From Trichopria drosophilae (lineage: Eukaryota; Arthropoda; Insecta; Hymenoptera; Diapriidae), in NCBI GenBank assembly GCA_030407085.1, contig CM059584.1, positions 122,736,501 to 122,800,500 on the forward strand: 64,000 nucleotides of DNA, given 5' to 3'. Both the position numbers and the translations under genes were made by a program. The number at the start of each line of letters is the position of its first letter. Position 1 is the stretch's first letter. The notes under the pieces were generated by a model. It made no database searches and was not told the origin of the DNA. It saw only the letters and a program-made list of their open reading frames with translations. Below, in pieces: positions 1 to 12,499 of the stretch.

Positions 1-1725
1 AATATAATTTATGTTCCATACTTTTCCCGTACTTTTATTACTTTTGTGTTATTACATAGGTTGGAAAATAAAATTCTATAACCATTTAAAATTACTGTTT
101 ATTTATAAATAGGAAATATTAAGTTGCAAGATTTCTTTACGATTACTGAAAATTTGAATCTTGTGGCATGTTAGCTTTATAGTGGTTTAAAACGTACTGG
201 AAAAGACAATATTTAAACACTACATCCATAAGAAACTGACCAAGTTCAGAAAGTTTATTTTTAGTCCTTTTTTCGTGAATTGTATAAAAAATTATATAAA
301 CGCAAGTATGTTGGAATAACAAAGCTCGACTTTTTTGCAAATGAGTTCAGTAACTCTTCAACTGCGGCTATAATTTTAAAGAAAGTGCCCACAAAGCAAA
401 AAAAAATGTGCTGGATTTTAATAATACTTGGTATTGGTATTTTTTGTGGTTGCTGATTTCAAATATGGAATCAGATTTTGGATATTCATAATGGTCGATT
501 CAATATGGCGTTACACCACATTCACCTCATTCACATACCCTTACGAAAATTCCTTCCACTCCAAAGTGTAAATATCCAACAAAAGGATTCGTTAACTTTT
601 ACGAGAAAGGTATTCGAAAATACGTTCGACAAAATTGTCAAAATTGTCATGTTGCTTTATATGGAAGTTCTTGTTTCGACAGCTACCATAAATTATGATT
701 TTTGATGTACTATATTCTATTCTTTTATATAATATTTATTCTGCATGACCAATATAAAATAATTTATTTTTAACTGTTATATTTCCTCGTTGACCATATG
801 TTAAATAAAAAACAAAAAGGAAACTAAACAATAAAAAAAAAGCATTAAAAATGGGCATTTCCAAATCCTTCCTTCGACCTTCTCGTGGGTGAAGTATGTA
901 AACAATGAAATACCGAAATGAAGAGAGGCCTGAGTAGTGAGTTTCACGCCAAATAGTTCAATTCCAGAAAACGGTGTCAGGCATATTAGATTCGACAGTT
1001 TCAATTTTTCAAAATCTGACTTTAGATTCGTAATCAGCCATCCAAAACATCCCCGAGTGGTAAGATTCAAGCAGAATGGTTCGACTTTTCAAAAAAGTGT
1101 CGGCCATATTGGATCAGCCATTTTCAATTCGAAAATCTTACTTCAGATTCGTAATCAACGGCCCCAAAAATCCTTGAGTAACAAGTTTCAGTCAGTTTTA
1201 TAAACTTTTTATGCATAAATTAATTTAAAATAATGTCATATTTTATGACGAAGATTTTGAAAAAATCGAGAAAACTACCATGTTTGTGAATGTATATTTA
1301 TTTTCTACATATCGAATACGAAAATGGACAACTTCACCATATTCAATACACCTTAGACTGTCTAGAAATGGATTTTATTTTAATTCACATAAATTGCAGA
1401 ATTTGTTAGTTTAATTTATATCATGACGAAGATTTGCCGTTTTCCGGCAGTCAAGTAGTTAAAAAAGACACACAGAAATTGGAATTGTAGAAATTGTATA
1501 TTTTTTAGAAGAATTTAACAAAAAGTGATAAAATTTAAAGTTATTAGTTTATCGAATTTTATGGGAAATTTTTGAATCGAAATTCTGTCAATCGTTATCT
1601 TGAGCTAGCATAAGCTGGACAGCTGAGAGTAGTCGGGTGTAATATCCAACATGATGCTTCTATTTTGATCTGATGAAGTCGAATAAATGTATTGAGATGT
1701 AGAGTTGCCACCCTCTTCTAAAATA
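1..1725. other. AT-rich non-genic DNA with two copies of a dispersed repeat
   Basis: No gene seen. Positions about 940-1,200 hold two diverged minus-strand copies of a repeat recognisable by GATTCGTAATCAGC and TGGCC/GGCCATATTGGAT, the same family as at 15.1, 16.8-17.3, 46.0 and 52.1 kb. Confidence 0.6.
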
Positions 1726-1901
1726 TCCCAACGGGCACGAAAGTCCCGAATGTTTCTAAAACATTTTTAGAACGTTCCAGAAACGTTCGGAACGTTTTAT
1801 AAATGTTTCATCCATGTTGCAGACATTTAACGTTTTAGGAACGTTTCTGGAACATTCTAAAAACGTTTTAGCAACATTTTGGTCCTTCATTCCCGATGGG
1901 A
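1726..1901. mobile_element. 176-bp palindromic MITE-like element
   Basis: The ends are TCCCAACGGGC and, on the other strand, TCCCATCGGGA. The interior is a long imperfect hairpin built from repeats of AACGTTT, AACATTTTT and GAACGTTCC. Non-coding. The superfamily is not determined. Confidence 0.7.
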
Positions 1902-2350
1902 TGCTATATATAATATATTTAATATATTTTACAAAATCAACAACTACCTTTCCAAATTACATCGTGTCGTGAACCATGCACCTGATTACTAATTATCTTA
2001 GGATTATCAAATTAAAATGTTATCAGAGCATATATTTTCATAGTAAAAAATGCGTAATTTAATTATGAAATAAAGATTTAAAAATACTGAAAGAAAATTC
2101 AGCAAAACTGAAGTGGTCTGTAGGTTATACGATAGTTCTGGTCCATTTTTTACTTCGATTAAGCCTCATCTATTATATTCAAACATGACGCGAGCGTTTG
2201 AAAATAGAGTGCACTATCAATCTATGCAGCCATTATTTACTTCAATCATCACCCAACCTGCTGCTCGTTAATACTTCAAATACTGATGATGGAACAAATA
2301 AAGTTGGAGATAAAACTTGCAATGCGTAAACACAGATAAAATTTAAAGTT

Positions 2351-2614
2351 TTACGCACGATTCGCAGCAAGAAGACCGTTATGTTTTATTTGACCAGGAA
2401 TGGTGTGCTTTTCATCGCTTATCGCCTGTCCTCGAGCTTGCGCAGAACACGCGTAAATGGGACAACTGGTCGTGTATAATTCTACCACTTTAATGACGTA
2501 AGTCTCGTATTTCGTCGTAGGCGCCTTAGCGTCGGCAAATAACACCGCAAGTTTCCTTAGGAATCGCGAATGCGATCTGTTGAAATATCCAACGCTGAGG
2601 ATGATATAGGCCAT
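2351..2614 (-). CDS. possible small hypothetical ORF in a GC-richer island
   Basis: An 87-codon ATG-initiated frame on the minus strand. The segment is visibly richer in G+C, with more CpG, than the DNA around it, which is the main reason to suspect it is coding or otherwise constrained. The product starts MAYIILSVGYFNRSHSRFLR, contains the two-Cys segment SCPIYAC, and ends GQIKHNGLLAANRA; a short hydrophobic start could be a weak signal. I recognise no family. A minus-strand TAG (GATTATAG) shortly before the ATG could be a splice acceptor. It may instead be an unannotated exon, or chance. Confidence 0.2.
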   Translation of the reverse strand: MAYIILSVGYFNRSHSRFLRKLAVLFADAKAPTTKYETYVIKVVELYTTSCPIYACSAQARGQAISDEKHTIPGQIKHNGLLAANRA

Positions 2615-3659
2615 GAAAATGTAAATTTTCTATAATCAAAATTTATACGAATTTTCTTCGAGCCTGTATCTGTGAAAGAGCACAAAGTTTTATTACTCCC
2701 CGCACCGTACTGTGGAATTTCTCGTTTGGATTTGCGTATAAACACGATATGAGAGAGAGATATATAGTCCAGTAACCATACGACTTTTGAGCATTTATTT
2801 TGCGCTTTTTGCCAGTTGCTTTGGAATGAAAAAAATTTGAGTTTATTATATGGCTTTATTACGACATTCCAATTGGATGGTGACGCTATTAGAATTTTCT
2901 CTTTTGAAAACTTAAATTAAAAAGTGTACAACATATGGGTCATATATTCCACTCATCAATCATAAATTATTAATGTGTGAATCAATAAATATGTTTCTAT
3001 AAAGATAAGAAATGTGTTTTCATTTTCACCTTCGTTGTCTGTGTTGCTTACATAATGATTCGTTTCAATCTGTGTACTTTTTTTTTTATGTTTTAAGTCT
3101 ATTATAAAATTGTATAACTTTTATGACTTGCATTGATTTAGTAAGTTTGAAAAATTTAGGATATTTTCATAAAAACCAATTGCAATTTTTGTGAAAGAAG
3201 TTTAAATATAAGTTCGAAATGTCTTCTATACAAGTCTATGCAAATTTTCAATTTTTTGAGTTAGATGAATTCTTGCTATTACTAAAAATTATAGTTCTGC
3301 AAATTCCTTACTTTTTAGGTTAAAAAAAAACACCCATTGTCCTGTGTACTATTCATCTTTGATTTACGTCAGTTAGCCCCCGCCATATCAACAGATAATA
3401 AAAATATGAAAATTAATCTCTTCCCTTTTTGGGTCTAAATTGCCACTCATCTTTCATCACTGAAGTTCTCGATTGCTATTAATTCTCCACTTTCGATTTT
3501 TATAAATATAATTCTTCTTACAGTTTTTAACTTCACTCAAAAATTGTAGGCAATAATTAAACGTAAAATTAACGCCCAATTGCCGTTTTGTACAGTTTGT
3601 GCAAATAACACAAAGGGAGCTGTGTTGTCTAAATTAAATAACTGAACATTCTTTCATCT

Positions 3660-4872
3660 ACGTCCATGGGTGTACTTCCGAAAACGCCCCCAACCGATTT
3701 TAATGTACATTGGTATACTTACGTATTTCGGGGTGCTGATTACGGAAATGATAATGAAAATTGGCGCAAATTTTATTTTCATGGTGAAAACCTTAAAAAA
3801 CCACCATAATTTATGGTTTTTTGCAATTATCTCATAAAATTCTCGAAATTTCCAAAAATTCTTTGAATAAAAGTTGTAGATTTGATCGAAATACACATTT
3901 TATGTTGTATGCATTTTCCCGCCAAAATCGATAGTTTTTGAGAAAAATCGAAAAAACGATAAAACACCATGAAAACGATCAATTATAACATGAATTCCAC
4001 GTAGCGATACGCATATGCTTTTGGGAATTGTCAGGGATAGGTAGAGTTCTGACTGGTTAGGTTAGGTTAGTTTTAGGGCACGCATATGCTTTTAGGCGTT
4101 GTTATGGCTAGGCAGAGTAGTGACTGGTTAGGTTAGGTTAGTTTTAAGGCACCCATATGCTTTTATGCATTATTAGGGCTAGGCAGAGTTCTGACTGGTT
4201 AGGTTAAGTTAGTTTTTGGGCACGCATATGCTTTTAGGCATTGTTAGGGCTAGGCAGAGTGCTGACTGGTTAGGTTAGGTTAGTTTTAGGGCACCCATAT
4301 GCTTTTAGGCATTGTTAGGGCTAGGCAGACTTGTGACTGGATAGGTTAGGTTAGTTTTTTGGGCACCCATATGCTTTTAGGCATTATTAGGGCTAGGTAG
4401 AGTTCTGACTGGTTACGTTAGGTTAATTTTAGGGCACGCATATGCTTTTAGGCATTATTATGCCACCGTCACAAGCACCTAAGACAACTTCGCGTTAACG
4501 GGAGCCGTGGCGTAGCCATTTCTCTGCTTCTACTATTTCACTATACGAATTTTGACCTTAATTGTGTTTTGTAGTTTTTTTTATTTTTCTCAAAAACTAT
4601 CGATTTTGGCGGGAATATGCATACAACATAAAATGTGTATTTCGATCAAATCTACAAGTTTTATTGGAAGAATTTTTCGAAATTTTGAGAATTTTATGAG
4701 ATAATTGCAAAAAACCATAAATTATGGTGGTTTTTTAAGGTTTTCACCATAAAAATAAAAATTGCGCCAATTTTCATTATTATTTCCGTAATCAGCACCC
4801 CGAAATACGTAAGTATGCCTATGTACATTAAAATCGGTTGGGGGGCGTTTTCGGAAGTTTATCCACGTCCAT
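3660..4872. mobile_element. 1.2-kb palindromic element carrying a 71-bp tandem array
   Basis: Two inverted arms of about 290 bp (3,668-3,960 and 4,570-4,864) match over almost their full length, for example CTTCCGAAAACG at 3,676 and its complement at 4,846. The element is flanked by a direct 8-bp repeat ACGTCCAT (3660-3667 and 4865-4872), which would be an 8-bp target duplication. Between the arms is the 71-bp tandem repeat. There is no transposase, so it is non-autonomous. An 8-bp duplication occurs in hAT, P and Merlin superfamilies; the ends do not decide which. Confidence 0.8.
3990..4462 (+). repeat. 71-bp tandem repeat with GGTTAGGTTAGGTTAG in each unit
   Basis: The word CATATGCTTTT recurs at 4012, 4083, 4154, 4225, 4296, 4368 and 4439, a period of 71 bp. 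Each complete unit contains GACTGGTTAGGTTAGGTTAG or a close variant, which is two to three copies of the insect telomere word TTAGG. The array lies entirely inside the palindromic element at 3,660-4,872. Confidence 0.92.
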
Positions 4873-6855
4873 AATACGTTGCTTGGTAACTTCTGCATAA
4901 TTTCTATTTTCTTCAACTAATGATAATCAAATCTATCTATACCCCATTCTGCAACATATTTGTTATTCAAGTAATTTTTTTAATCATCTAAGGGGACCAT
5001 TTCTCTCCTGCACCTTATTTTTGCCTTTTTCATCACAGTACTTCATTTTCTGTTGTTTTCAAATAGAGAAAATCTGCTTGAAATTCAGGCAGTTTTTTCA
5101 GGACGTTGAGTATTCTTTTGATCGCAAAATTCGATCAACTTTGACCCCTAATAGTGTCAAAATTTATTTCGAATTTAGATCATCTTGAAATTTGATTCCT
5201 TTTTGTTGCAATGTATTAAATTAATCGTTTAATACTGATTCTTATGAGTTTAATGAAACCTAGCATACAAATATGCTCTTGAAAACGGTAATACCTTATT
5301 TCACTGCTAGAGGGATATTTCATTTTCGATTTTGTTAAGTACTAAAAGATACAATTTTAATACAACCTTGATAATAATCGAAATGGTTAAATATTTTCAC
5401 TTAATTTTTCGAGGTTGACATAAGCAAACCCTATTTTTTGTTGTTATTGATGTTAGTAGTGCTCACTGTTCTTATTTATCAATATTGTCAAGCATACCCT
5501 GTCGAATTTTCATTTTCCCAATTTAATATTGAATTATACTACCGTTTCTATCTTAATTTTTCAAATCAGTGTACAATTATTGATTAACGAAGTACGTTGT
5601 AAAGAGAAACTATCATATTAAAGTAATTCCCGAGCAGAAATTTAGTATGGCCCTGATCAGACCCTTAAAGTTATGGTCAGGCTCTGATCAGAACCTGCAT
5701 AAATTTCTTGATAATAGGTTGATAATAGAAGTTAAGAAACAATTTTAAAGATTATATGTTATTGTGCACGATTATGGTGTTAAACATTTTTTAGGTATTT
5801 TGCATACACAAATTCTAAGTCATAATTCGTTTCTAAATGAATGTTTATTTACATCTGTAATTTTTTTGAATAAGTTTGCATCCACTATGGAGTGTTTTGT
5901 GCAGTAGGTTTAATAGCTCTTTGAAACAATTATTTTCTTTTGTCCCACACTACCCCAAACTGAATAAATATCGATCGAAAGAAGAGAATCGTGTATACTT
6001 CAAGTTTATGAAAACAGACTGCATGTGAGGTGTTATGTATGGCAACACTAGTACTATCTTCGCCGTGTTCGTTACCGTACTGCTCAGAGGCAATGGCTTA
6101 GATACGTGAATTGACCCGCATAAAATGTTAACCCCATGCTATTCACAGTAAAACGAAGTTTAAATAATGCAATTATGGTGAAATCAATAATGGTCATTAT
6201 AGAGAAATGTGTCATAAAGTCATGAATTGAATGAGTTTAGCACATCTGATTCGGGATTTTGAAAAACATGATGTACGTCTAAATATATTTCGAAGAGGGA
6301 ATAGACATTTAATTTTATAAGCATCTTTCAATGACAATTAATGACGAATTTTTTGAAAAATAACGCAAGAAATTTACTGTTGCAAGCTGGTTGAGGTCCT
6401 CGAAATAAAAATTTTAATTGATTTGGAATTGAATTTTATAAATACCCTGAAATTCCTCATCTATTATATATATATTGTGCAAGGAATGACCTAAACGCAC
6501 CAGTTCTACCGTATTATTAAGGGTAATTTCAAAGCATTGTTCACACTTTGGAGCTGATGTGCAGAGAAAAAGAGAACGTTGGGGGTTACTTTGAATACAA
6601 AAAGCATGAGAGGAAGGCAGCTTAATTACGACTTTAATAATTAAAACAATTGTCGCCCTTGCGCAGGGGCCATGTAAGTCTTCTTATTTATATATATATT
6701 ACTAAAATTGTACAGCCTTAAACCTTAAACCGGAATATTGTAATGATATTATAAGAAGATTATCTGTAACGAGCCTTAAAGGGTTATGTTGATATAATAG
6801 CTTGGTTACTTTATACGAATACTCAAATTTATAATTATTCATTTTCGTTCACAAT
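4873..6855. other. non-genic AT-rich DNA
   Basis: No gene recognised. A small palindrome at about 5,633-5,710 (core CTGATCAGA on both arms) is a likely MITE remnant. The rest is unique-looking AT-rich sequence. Confidence 0.6.
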
Positions 6856-8240
6856 TATCGATTATTTGACCACGTAACATTTGAAATCATGGAGAATTGG
6901 GATGAAAATAGTATGTTACGATACAAGTGGGCGATGTATGGCGCACGTGTATCGTATTCTATTTTTTTTGACTCCGTGAGATAAATTTTTCGCGCACTGA
7001 TTTGAGTGCGCGAAGTACTTCGCACTCAAATTAGTGCGCGAAGTGCAGTGCGCAAATGGGTTACTTCGCGCACTAAAAATAGTGTGCTAGGTTCAATTTC
7101 GCGCACGGAGTTAAAGGAAGTAATTATTATCATTTGTGAATACCTAGTCTCATTATTATTCATTCATAACCTCAAATTATTTATATACAATGGACTTTTA
7201 TCTTTTTTTCTAATTTTCACTCAATTTTCGACGTTTCCATATTACTAGCGTGTGAAATTGAAAATGACCAGATACGATTGTGATTTCTCAATAATCGGTT
7301 TATAACCTAAAAATTTAGTAAAGGACGACAATTATGTGCGCATTCCTACCTGATAATATGACGTTTGTAGGCTTAAGAAAAGCGAATATCAGAGTAAACT
7401 TCGCTGTAAGTGATACCACAGATTATATACAAAGAAAGTCTAAAAAAACCTTTGGAGACCCACATTATCAAAAATGAAGAGTAAAAATGTTATTGTTCTG
7501 GTAACAAATGTGAAGGAATCTTATTATTCAAAATTAATAAAAATTTTTGCAAGATACGCTTCAAATCATTTCATAAAGTTACATAGATTTACCATACTAT
7601 TATTGAATTGATTCACCGTTGTCATTTCTCGAAAAAAGCCATTATAAAAAATGTTATCAAAATGAAAGAATTAAAAAAATTGGTTAAAAATGAAATAAAA
7701 TACAAACAAAATTGAAAAAGTACTAAAAAATAGTTACAAAAATTACTCTCTGAATAGCGTTTACTCCCCGTGGTAAGTATCGGACAACGGCAAAATATGT
7801 ATTGACGGCTAAACAACGTGATGTAAATCGTTGTGAATTAGTGTTGGGTAAGTAATGTTTTGTATTTATTATCAGGAATAAATAACTTTGAAATTAGGCC
7901 TTGGAGGATCGATGTATTTACTCCGATATATGCGTTTATTAAATCTACAAACGTCATAGTACCAAGTAGCAAGTCGCACAAGATGTGCTGCACTCTATTT
8001 TTAGGTTATAAATCAATCACTGATAGTTCACAATCGTATATAGTAATTTTCAATTTCACACGTACGTAGTGGTACGGAGAAGCAAAAAATTAAGTGAAAA
8101 TGAAACAAAAAATCTGAGGTTATAAATAATTTGAGGTTATGAGTGTATCATGATTAGATTAGTTATTCACAAATGATAATAATTAATTTTTCATCCCAAT
8201 TCTCTATGATTTCAACCGTTACACGGCCAAATAGTCGATA
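6856..8240. mobile_element. 1.4-kb foldback element with long inverted arms
   Basis: The left arm (from TATCGATTATTTGACC at 6,856 through about 7,430) is matched in reverse by about 7,880-8,240. Several landmarks pair in the expected order: GAGAATTGGGATGAAAA, AATGATAATAATTA, the CAATTTCACACG word, and ACAAACGTCAT. The left arm also contains an extra block at 6,995-7,105. No transposase is seen, so it is non-autonomous. Confidence 0.75.
6993..7106. repeat. GCGCACT palindromic cluster
   Basis: Repeated TTCGCGCACT words, including an almost perfect hairpin: TTTGAGTGCGCGAAGTACTT at 6,999 onward and its reverse complement directly after. GC-rich compared with the surroundings. It lies in one arm only of the foldback element, so it was probably gained later. 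Confidence 0.7.
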
Positions 8241-10159
8241 TATGTGCCACAAAATGCAAAATGCCAATTTCCAGACCCCATATTAAAGCATGTCATTTTG
8301 TTAAAAAAAAATCTGACGGTAGAAGAAAGGGCTGAGTAAAAAGACGAAATTAGTACGTTTTAAGAACGACAAAAAAACATTCTTACGATCAAACGTCGAA
8401 AAAATCAGTATTTTTTTTTCAAAAAAATGATCATAACATTTTTCTTTGAAATCGCTGGCTGATTCTGACTACGCATTTGAAACAGGAGGTCCAAATCTAT
8501 TGATTTTGACTAATTTCAATTTTTCTAACGCCGTTTGGAACAAAAGTTACAGCGTTGAACGTTGTGTCCAAATTCTAGACTTACGGGACAAGCGTGTCAA
8601 AGAAGAAAACACAACTACCGAAATTATTCCGGAATTAATTTTTCTCGCTGGTTGCAGTCGTATACTAATATTTTTGACAGACACTCTATTGTACGTGAAT
8701 TTATTAAACGCAGACTATCGTACATATTTATACATACATGTTTATACATACATCATTATAATATGGAACAAAATAATGTGTAGAATTATATATATTGCGT
8801 CGAACAGCTTGATGTCTAAATGCACCGTGTACAATAATCACGGTTTAATAAAACCATGTAGAATAGAACATTTCTCAAAAAGATCGGCATTAAAAAAAGT
8901 ATTCTTAATTGTTTCCAGAAATATAATAATAACAAATTGTGACATTACTGAAATAACATATTTAATGCATTCAATCTTTATTTTTTGTAGGTTTGCGAGG
9001 AATGATTCCATCTCTCAAAATTTCGTGAAATTTCTATCCCGAATTCTCTCGGACCATTATTTCCATTTGAACGGGCTTGCACCTATTTTCTTCTAAGACT
9101 GAAAACCCATCGTAAAAGAGTCGAACTGAGTTCAACTCAAGTGCCACGTTTAAGGATTCCTGACGGCTCATTAAAAACCCCTACTACTGAGACAAATAGT
9201 TCGCAATTCAGAAAACTTTATTGTGGCTCGTTCTAAGACGTATATTCTTAACAGATCTTTATTGAAGAAGATCCTCAAATCTGGTGTTTGGGATTTTCAT
9301 TAGAAAAGACTAATGGTTTGAAATATTATTAATAATCATGTTTCAAAAGGTATCTCATTGTTATAAATTTGAACATGACAAATTTTAATCAAAAACCGAT
9401 ATTTAACATTAAAATATTTGTGAATAAAAATAGTTAATAACTTTTAGTTATCGATGAATTTCAACTAAACAAGTTTTAAATTTTCTAGATAATAAGCCTG
9501 GACAACTTGACTAAAAACAGTTTTATTCTAACCTTAAAAAGAGCTATTTGTTATACAATATTATTTTTTCAATTGTTATTAATTAATCACTAACAATAGA
9601 AATCATTCAAAATTATAAACAACATCTATGAAATTCCATTTCGGCACATCATGAGAAATCATTTTCAGCAGAAATTATTTTGCGCTCAAAAAACCAGTGT
9701 ATTTAAACATTTCTGTTTGAAAATTTCATGACAACAATTGTTAAAATATTTTAGCAGGGGTTCCAGTATCAATTTTAAAGTTTTATTCATTTTTGTAATT
9801 CATGTTGCAAATATCTTTTATGATTAATACGATTAATGCAAAAAGTATTGGGGATGTTTCGGAAGTAACATAACGGCGTTTCTTTTAATCTATTTTAGAT
9901 ATAAATATTAGTAAAAAAACATTATACTTATATAAAAACTAGACTTGATCTTTCGATAAACGATATAACTAAAAAATTTTGTTAATAACTAGTTTTTTGT
10001 TACCTGCCATGATTATCATATTGAAAAGGTGTATTTAGTACCTCTTAATAAGTCTCTTAAGGTCCTTTGATAATAATCTATTTTTGCTTGTGTTTTCCTT
10101 GTTTTTGTCAAAATGCAATTTTTAGAGTTTTACCGTTATTCCGCCCAACCTCTTAAATA
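8241..10159. other. non-genic AT-rich DNA
   Basis: Apart from the doubtful open frame at 8,446-9,096, nothing recognisable is present. The DNA is AT-rich with frequent homopolymers. Confidence 0.55.
8446..9096 (+). other. long open frame of 216 codons, probably not a gene
   Basis: This is the longest uninterrupted frame in the window (starting TTG or similar). Composition is dominated by I, Y, N, F and K, as expected of translated AT-rich DNA, and it contains no domain I recognise. Its 3' part (about 8,990-9,110) is less AT-rich. It lies directly after the foldback element that ends at 8,240. It may be the remnant of a repeat body. A real coding role is unlikely but not excluded. Confidence 0.15.
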
Positions 10160-10496
10160 CAAATTATTTTAAAAATTTCACCCGGCTTCGACTTGTCTGA
10201 CTGACAAATTTTGTTCCCTACATCAAAAAGAGGTAGTGTAAATAAATATTAAAAGCACACTGATAGATCGGTATAGATGTAAGAATCTACACGAGAGTTA
10301 TAGTTTTCAGGGTTATGAAGAAAACTGACGACTACTACAGTTCCGTTCCTCACACTCATGTGACACACTGTTCTATCAGTGTACTTTCAATATTTTTTTT
10401 TAATATTTATACTCATACTACCTCTTTTTGATGTAGAGAACAAAATTTGTCAGTCAAACAAGTCGAAGCCGCGTGATATTTTGGAAATAATTTTTG
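10160..10496. mobile_element. 337-bp palindromic element
   Basis: Inverted arms of about 115 bp. GGCTTCGACTTGTCTGACTG at 10,184 is matched by the complement of CAGTCAAACAAGTCGAAGCC at 10,451. The arms include ATCAAAAAGAGGTAGT and ACACTGATAGA. The loop is about 90 bp. Non-coding. Confidence 0.78.
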
Positions 10497-12499
10497 TTGA
10501 CTACTCGGAAGAAGGATAAACATAAGATAAGGGTTAGGGGGGAGGGGTGGACCAAGCTCTGGCAATCAGTAAGGGAGGCAGTTTTTTTAAAGGTTTATCT
10601 TAGTTTAATATCTTAAACTTGTTTGAGTAATAATAATTATAAATTATTAACGGAACTTGGTTGTTTTTACAAAAATTCCCATTACATGAAATAAAGTAAC
10701 CATATTACTCCTTTGTCATCATCAATATTTCGTTAATGTCCATAACGTAAAATTAGCCAACACTCATATTCTTTTTACAAAATGATGCAAAACGTGCTGT
10801 ACAAACCATTCACCCAGGTTCGCATATTGTTGTCTCTGTTGGATTCCGACAGTAATCTCGTACAGTACGAAATGATGGAGATGTTTTATCATCTCAGAGA
10901 GAGAAAAGTTGTCGCAGAAAAAATTTGGACAGGGGTGATGGAGCGAAGAAGAGGAACATCCAAGGGGATTTCGCATGTTTTGAGTAGTCCTGAAAGTAAT
11001 TCTCGTGAGAGTAGGATAAAGTGGTAAGGCGTGGCAAGCGCTATAGAAAGGGAGATGAATGAAACCTTTGAAAGAGAAAGTGAGACGAAACTCTGAAGCA
11101 ATTGGAGGAAGGGAAATAGTTACAGATAGATAAGGACCGAGAGCGATTCGGGACAATATGGGACATGAAGGAGAGTGAAATAGTGTTGGAGCAAACACGA
11201 AGGGAGCTATGTATAAAATATGATTACAAATGATGCGAGATTATGCCAAGGTGACAGAATCAGTTAGGAAAGATTGATTGGCAGAGAAAAGAAAATATAA
11301 AACGAGGCTAAACACTTCTGGATTATACAAATACGTTACAAATTAAAACGCTAACTTTTTTTTGTGTTTCTTCTCATTTTTCGAGTGATGATACCAAGAA
11401 ATTCAAAGAGGAGTCCCCAAGATAAAAAGCAATTTCTTGTTTATTATTTTTGGAAACGCATTTATTTATTATATTAATAAAGCTCTCGCAATGGTGCTCA
11501 CCTGTACCCGGACAAGCTCCATGAGAGCTTTTGGGACACCTCGATCGAGGTGGAAGGTTGAGGATAAAAAAAAAATAAAAGAAAAATTAATAAAGACCAT
11601 ACTGTTAATGCACTGTGTATCACAAATAGAAATGGGGGTCATAAAAATATCGATAGAAAAACTTTCAAGATTTGGGAATATTTTGTGGGAGAATATTTAG
11701 TTGAAATAAAAGCATATCAGATCTTATTATTGACGTAAATAAAATATTCGCAAATTAGTTTTTTCTCAACAACATTATTTTGGACTATGATGTAACATCA
11801 CTAGTTAAACTGCTTTTGCATAAATTCGGGTGTATACTAGAGTGGCCCTTATTTTGGTCATTTTCAAATTTCTTCGGTCTCATTGGTAAAAATTTTGTAA
11901 AAAAATGGGCTCGATTAAACTAAATTAACACGTGTCTATAAAGGCTTGAAATTTAACATTATTTTTAAACGTCAAAAAGGTTATTTTTAGAATTTTTCGT
12001 GTAACTTCGCCCAGCTGAGTCTAATATTTTTGCACTGATATCTGGCGGTTTCCTGTTTGACTTTCTGTATAGCTTATAAAAAGAATCTGAGGATATAGAC
12101 CTAAATTGAGCAATTAGCAGCCGAGTTATACAATTTATATCAAGCAAAAACAGGCACAAAAATAGGCAAAACAGAAGTGATTGTGGTTTGTTTCGATTAT
12201 ATAAACGAAAAATATTTTAATCAGAAGAACGTAAATTGTTTGTTTTTAATTCAATATATTGATACAGTGTAAGAGTGATAAATAGTGTAAAATATCGATA
12301 AAGATAATTTATTTCTAAAAACAAGGCTATTTTTTAAAACCCTTGTCTACCTTACACGATGTTAAAAAAAAAGGTAACAAATTTAAACCAGTTTAAGTTC
12401 ATCCTATAAAAATATTTTATTGAAGATAAGTAGACTAAATCACATTCTTTTTTGTTTGGCCTTTTTTAGCCTAAAAGTATGGATTGAATAACAATCGTT
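10497..12499. other. non-genic DNA with a purine-rich stretch
   Basis: A purine-rich segment at 10,860-11,310 and AT-rich DNA after it. No gene is recognised. A short GC-richer piece at 11,490-11,560 carries a 24-codon coding-like stretch but no domain. Confidence 0.5.
10782..11027 (+). other. GA-rich open frame, coding status unclear
   Basis: An 81-codon frame within a purine-rich stretch (about 10,860-11,210, many GAGA and GAAG runs on the + strand). A longer 144-codon frame runs opposite on the minus strand (10,764-11,198), as is usual in purine-rich DNA. I recognise no domain in either. The purine-rich sequence itself is the safer description. Confidence 0.2.

Noticed and set aside
4012..4462. 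Regular repeat units that could suggest a CRISPR array or a chromosome end
   Set aside because: The units are contiguous 71-bp tandem copies with no unique spacers, in eukaryotic DNA. They are also enclosed by inverted arms, with ordinary sequence on both sides, so this is neither CRISPR nor a telomere.
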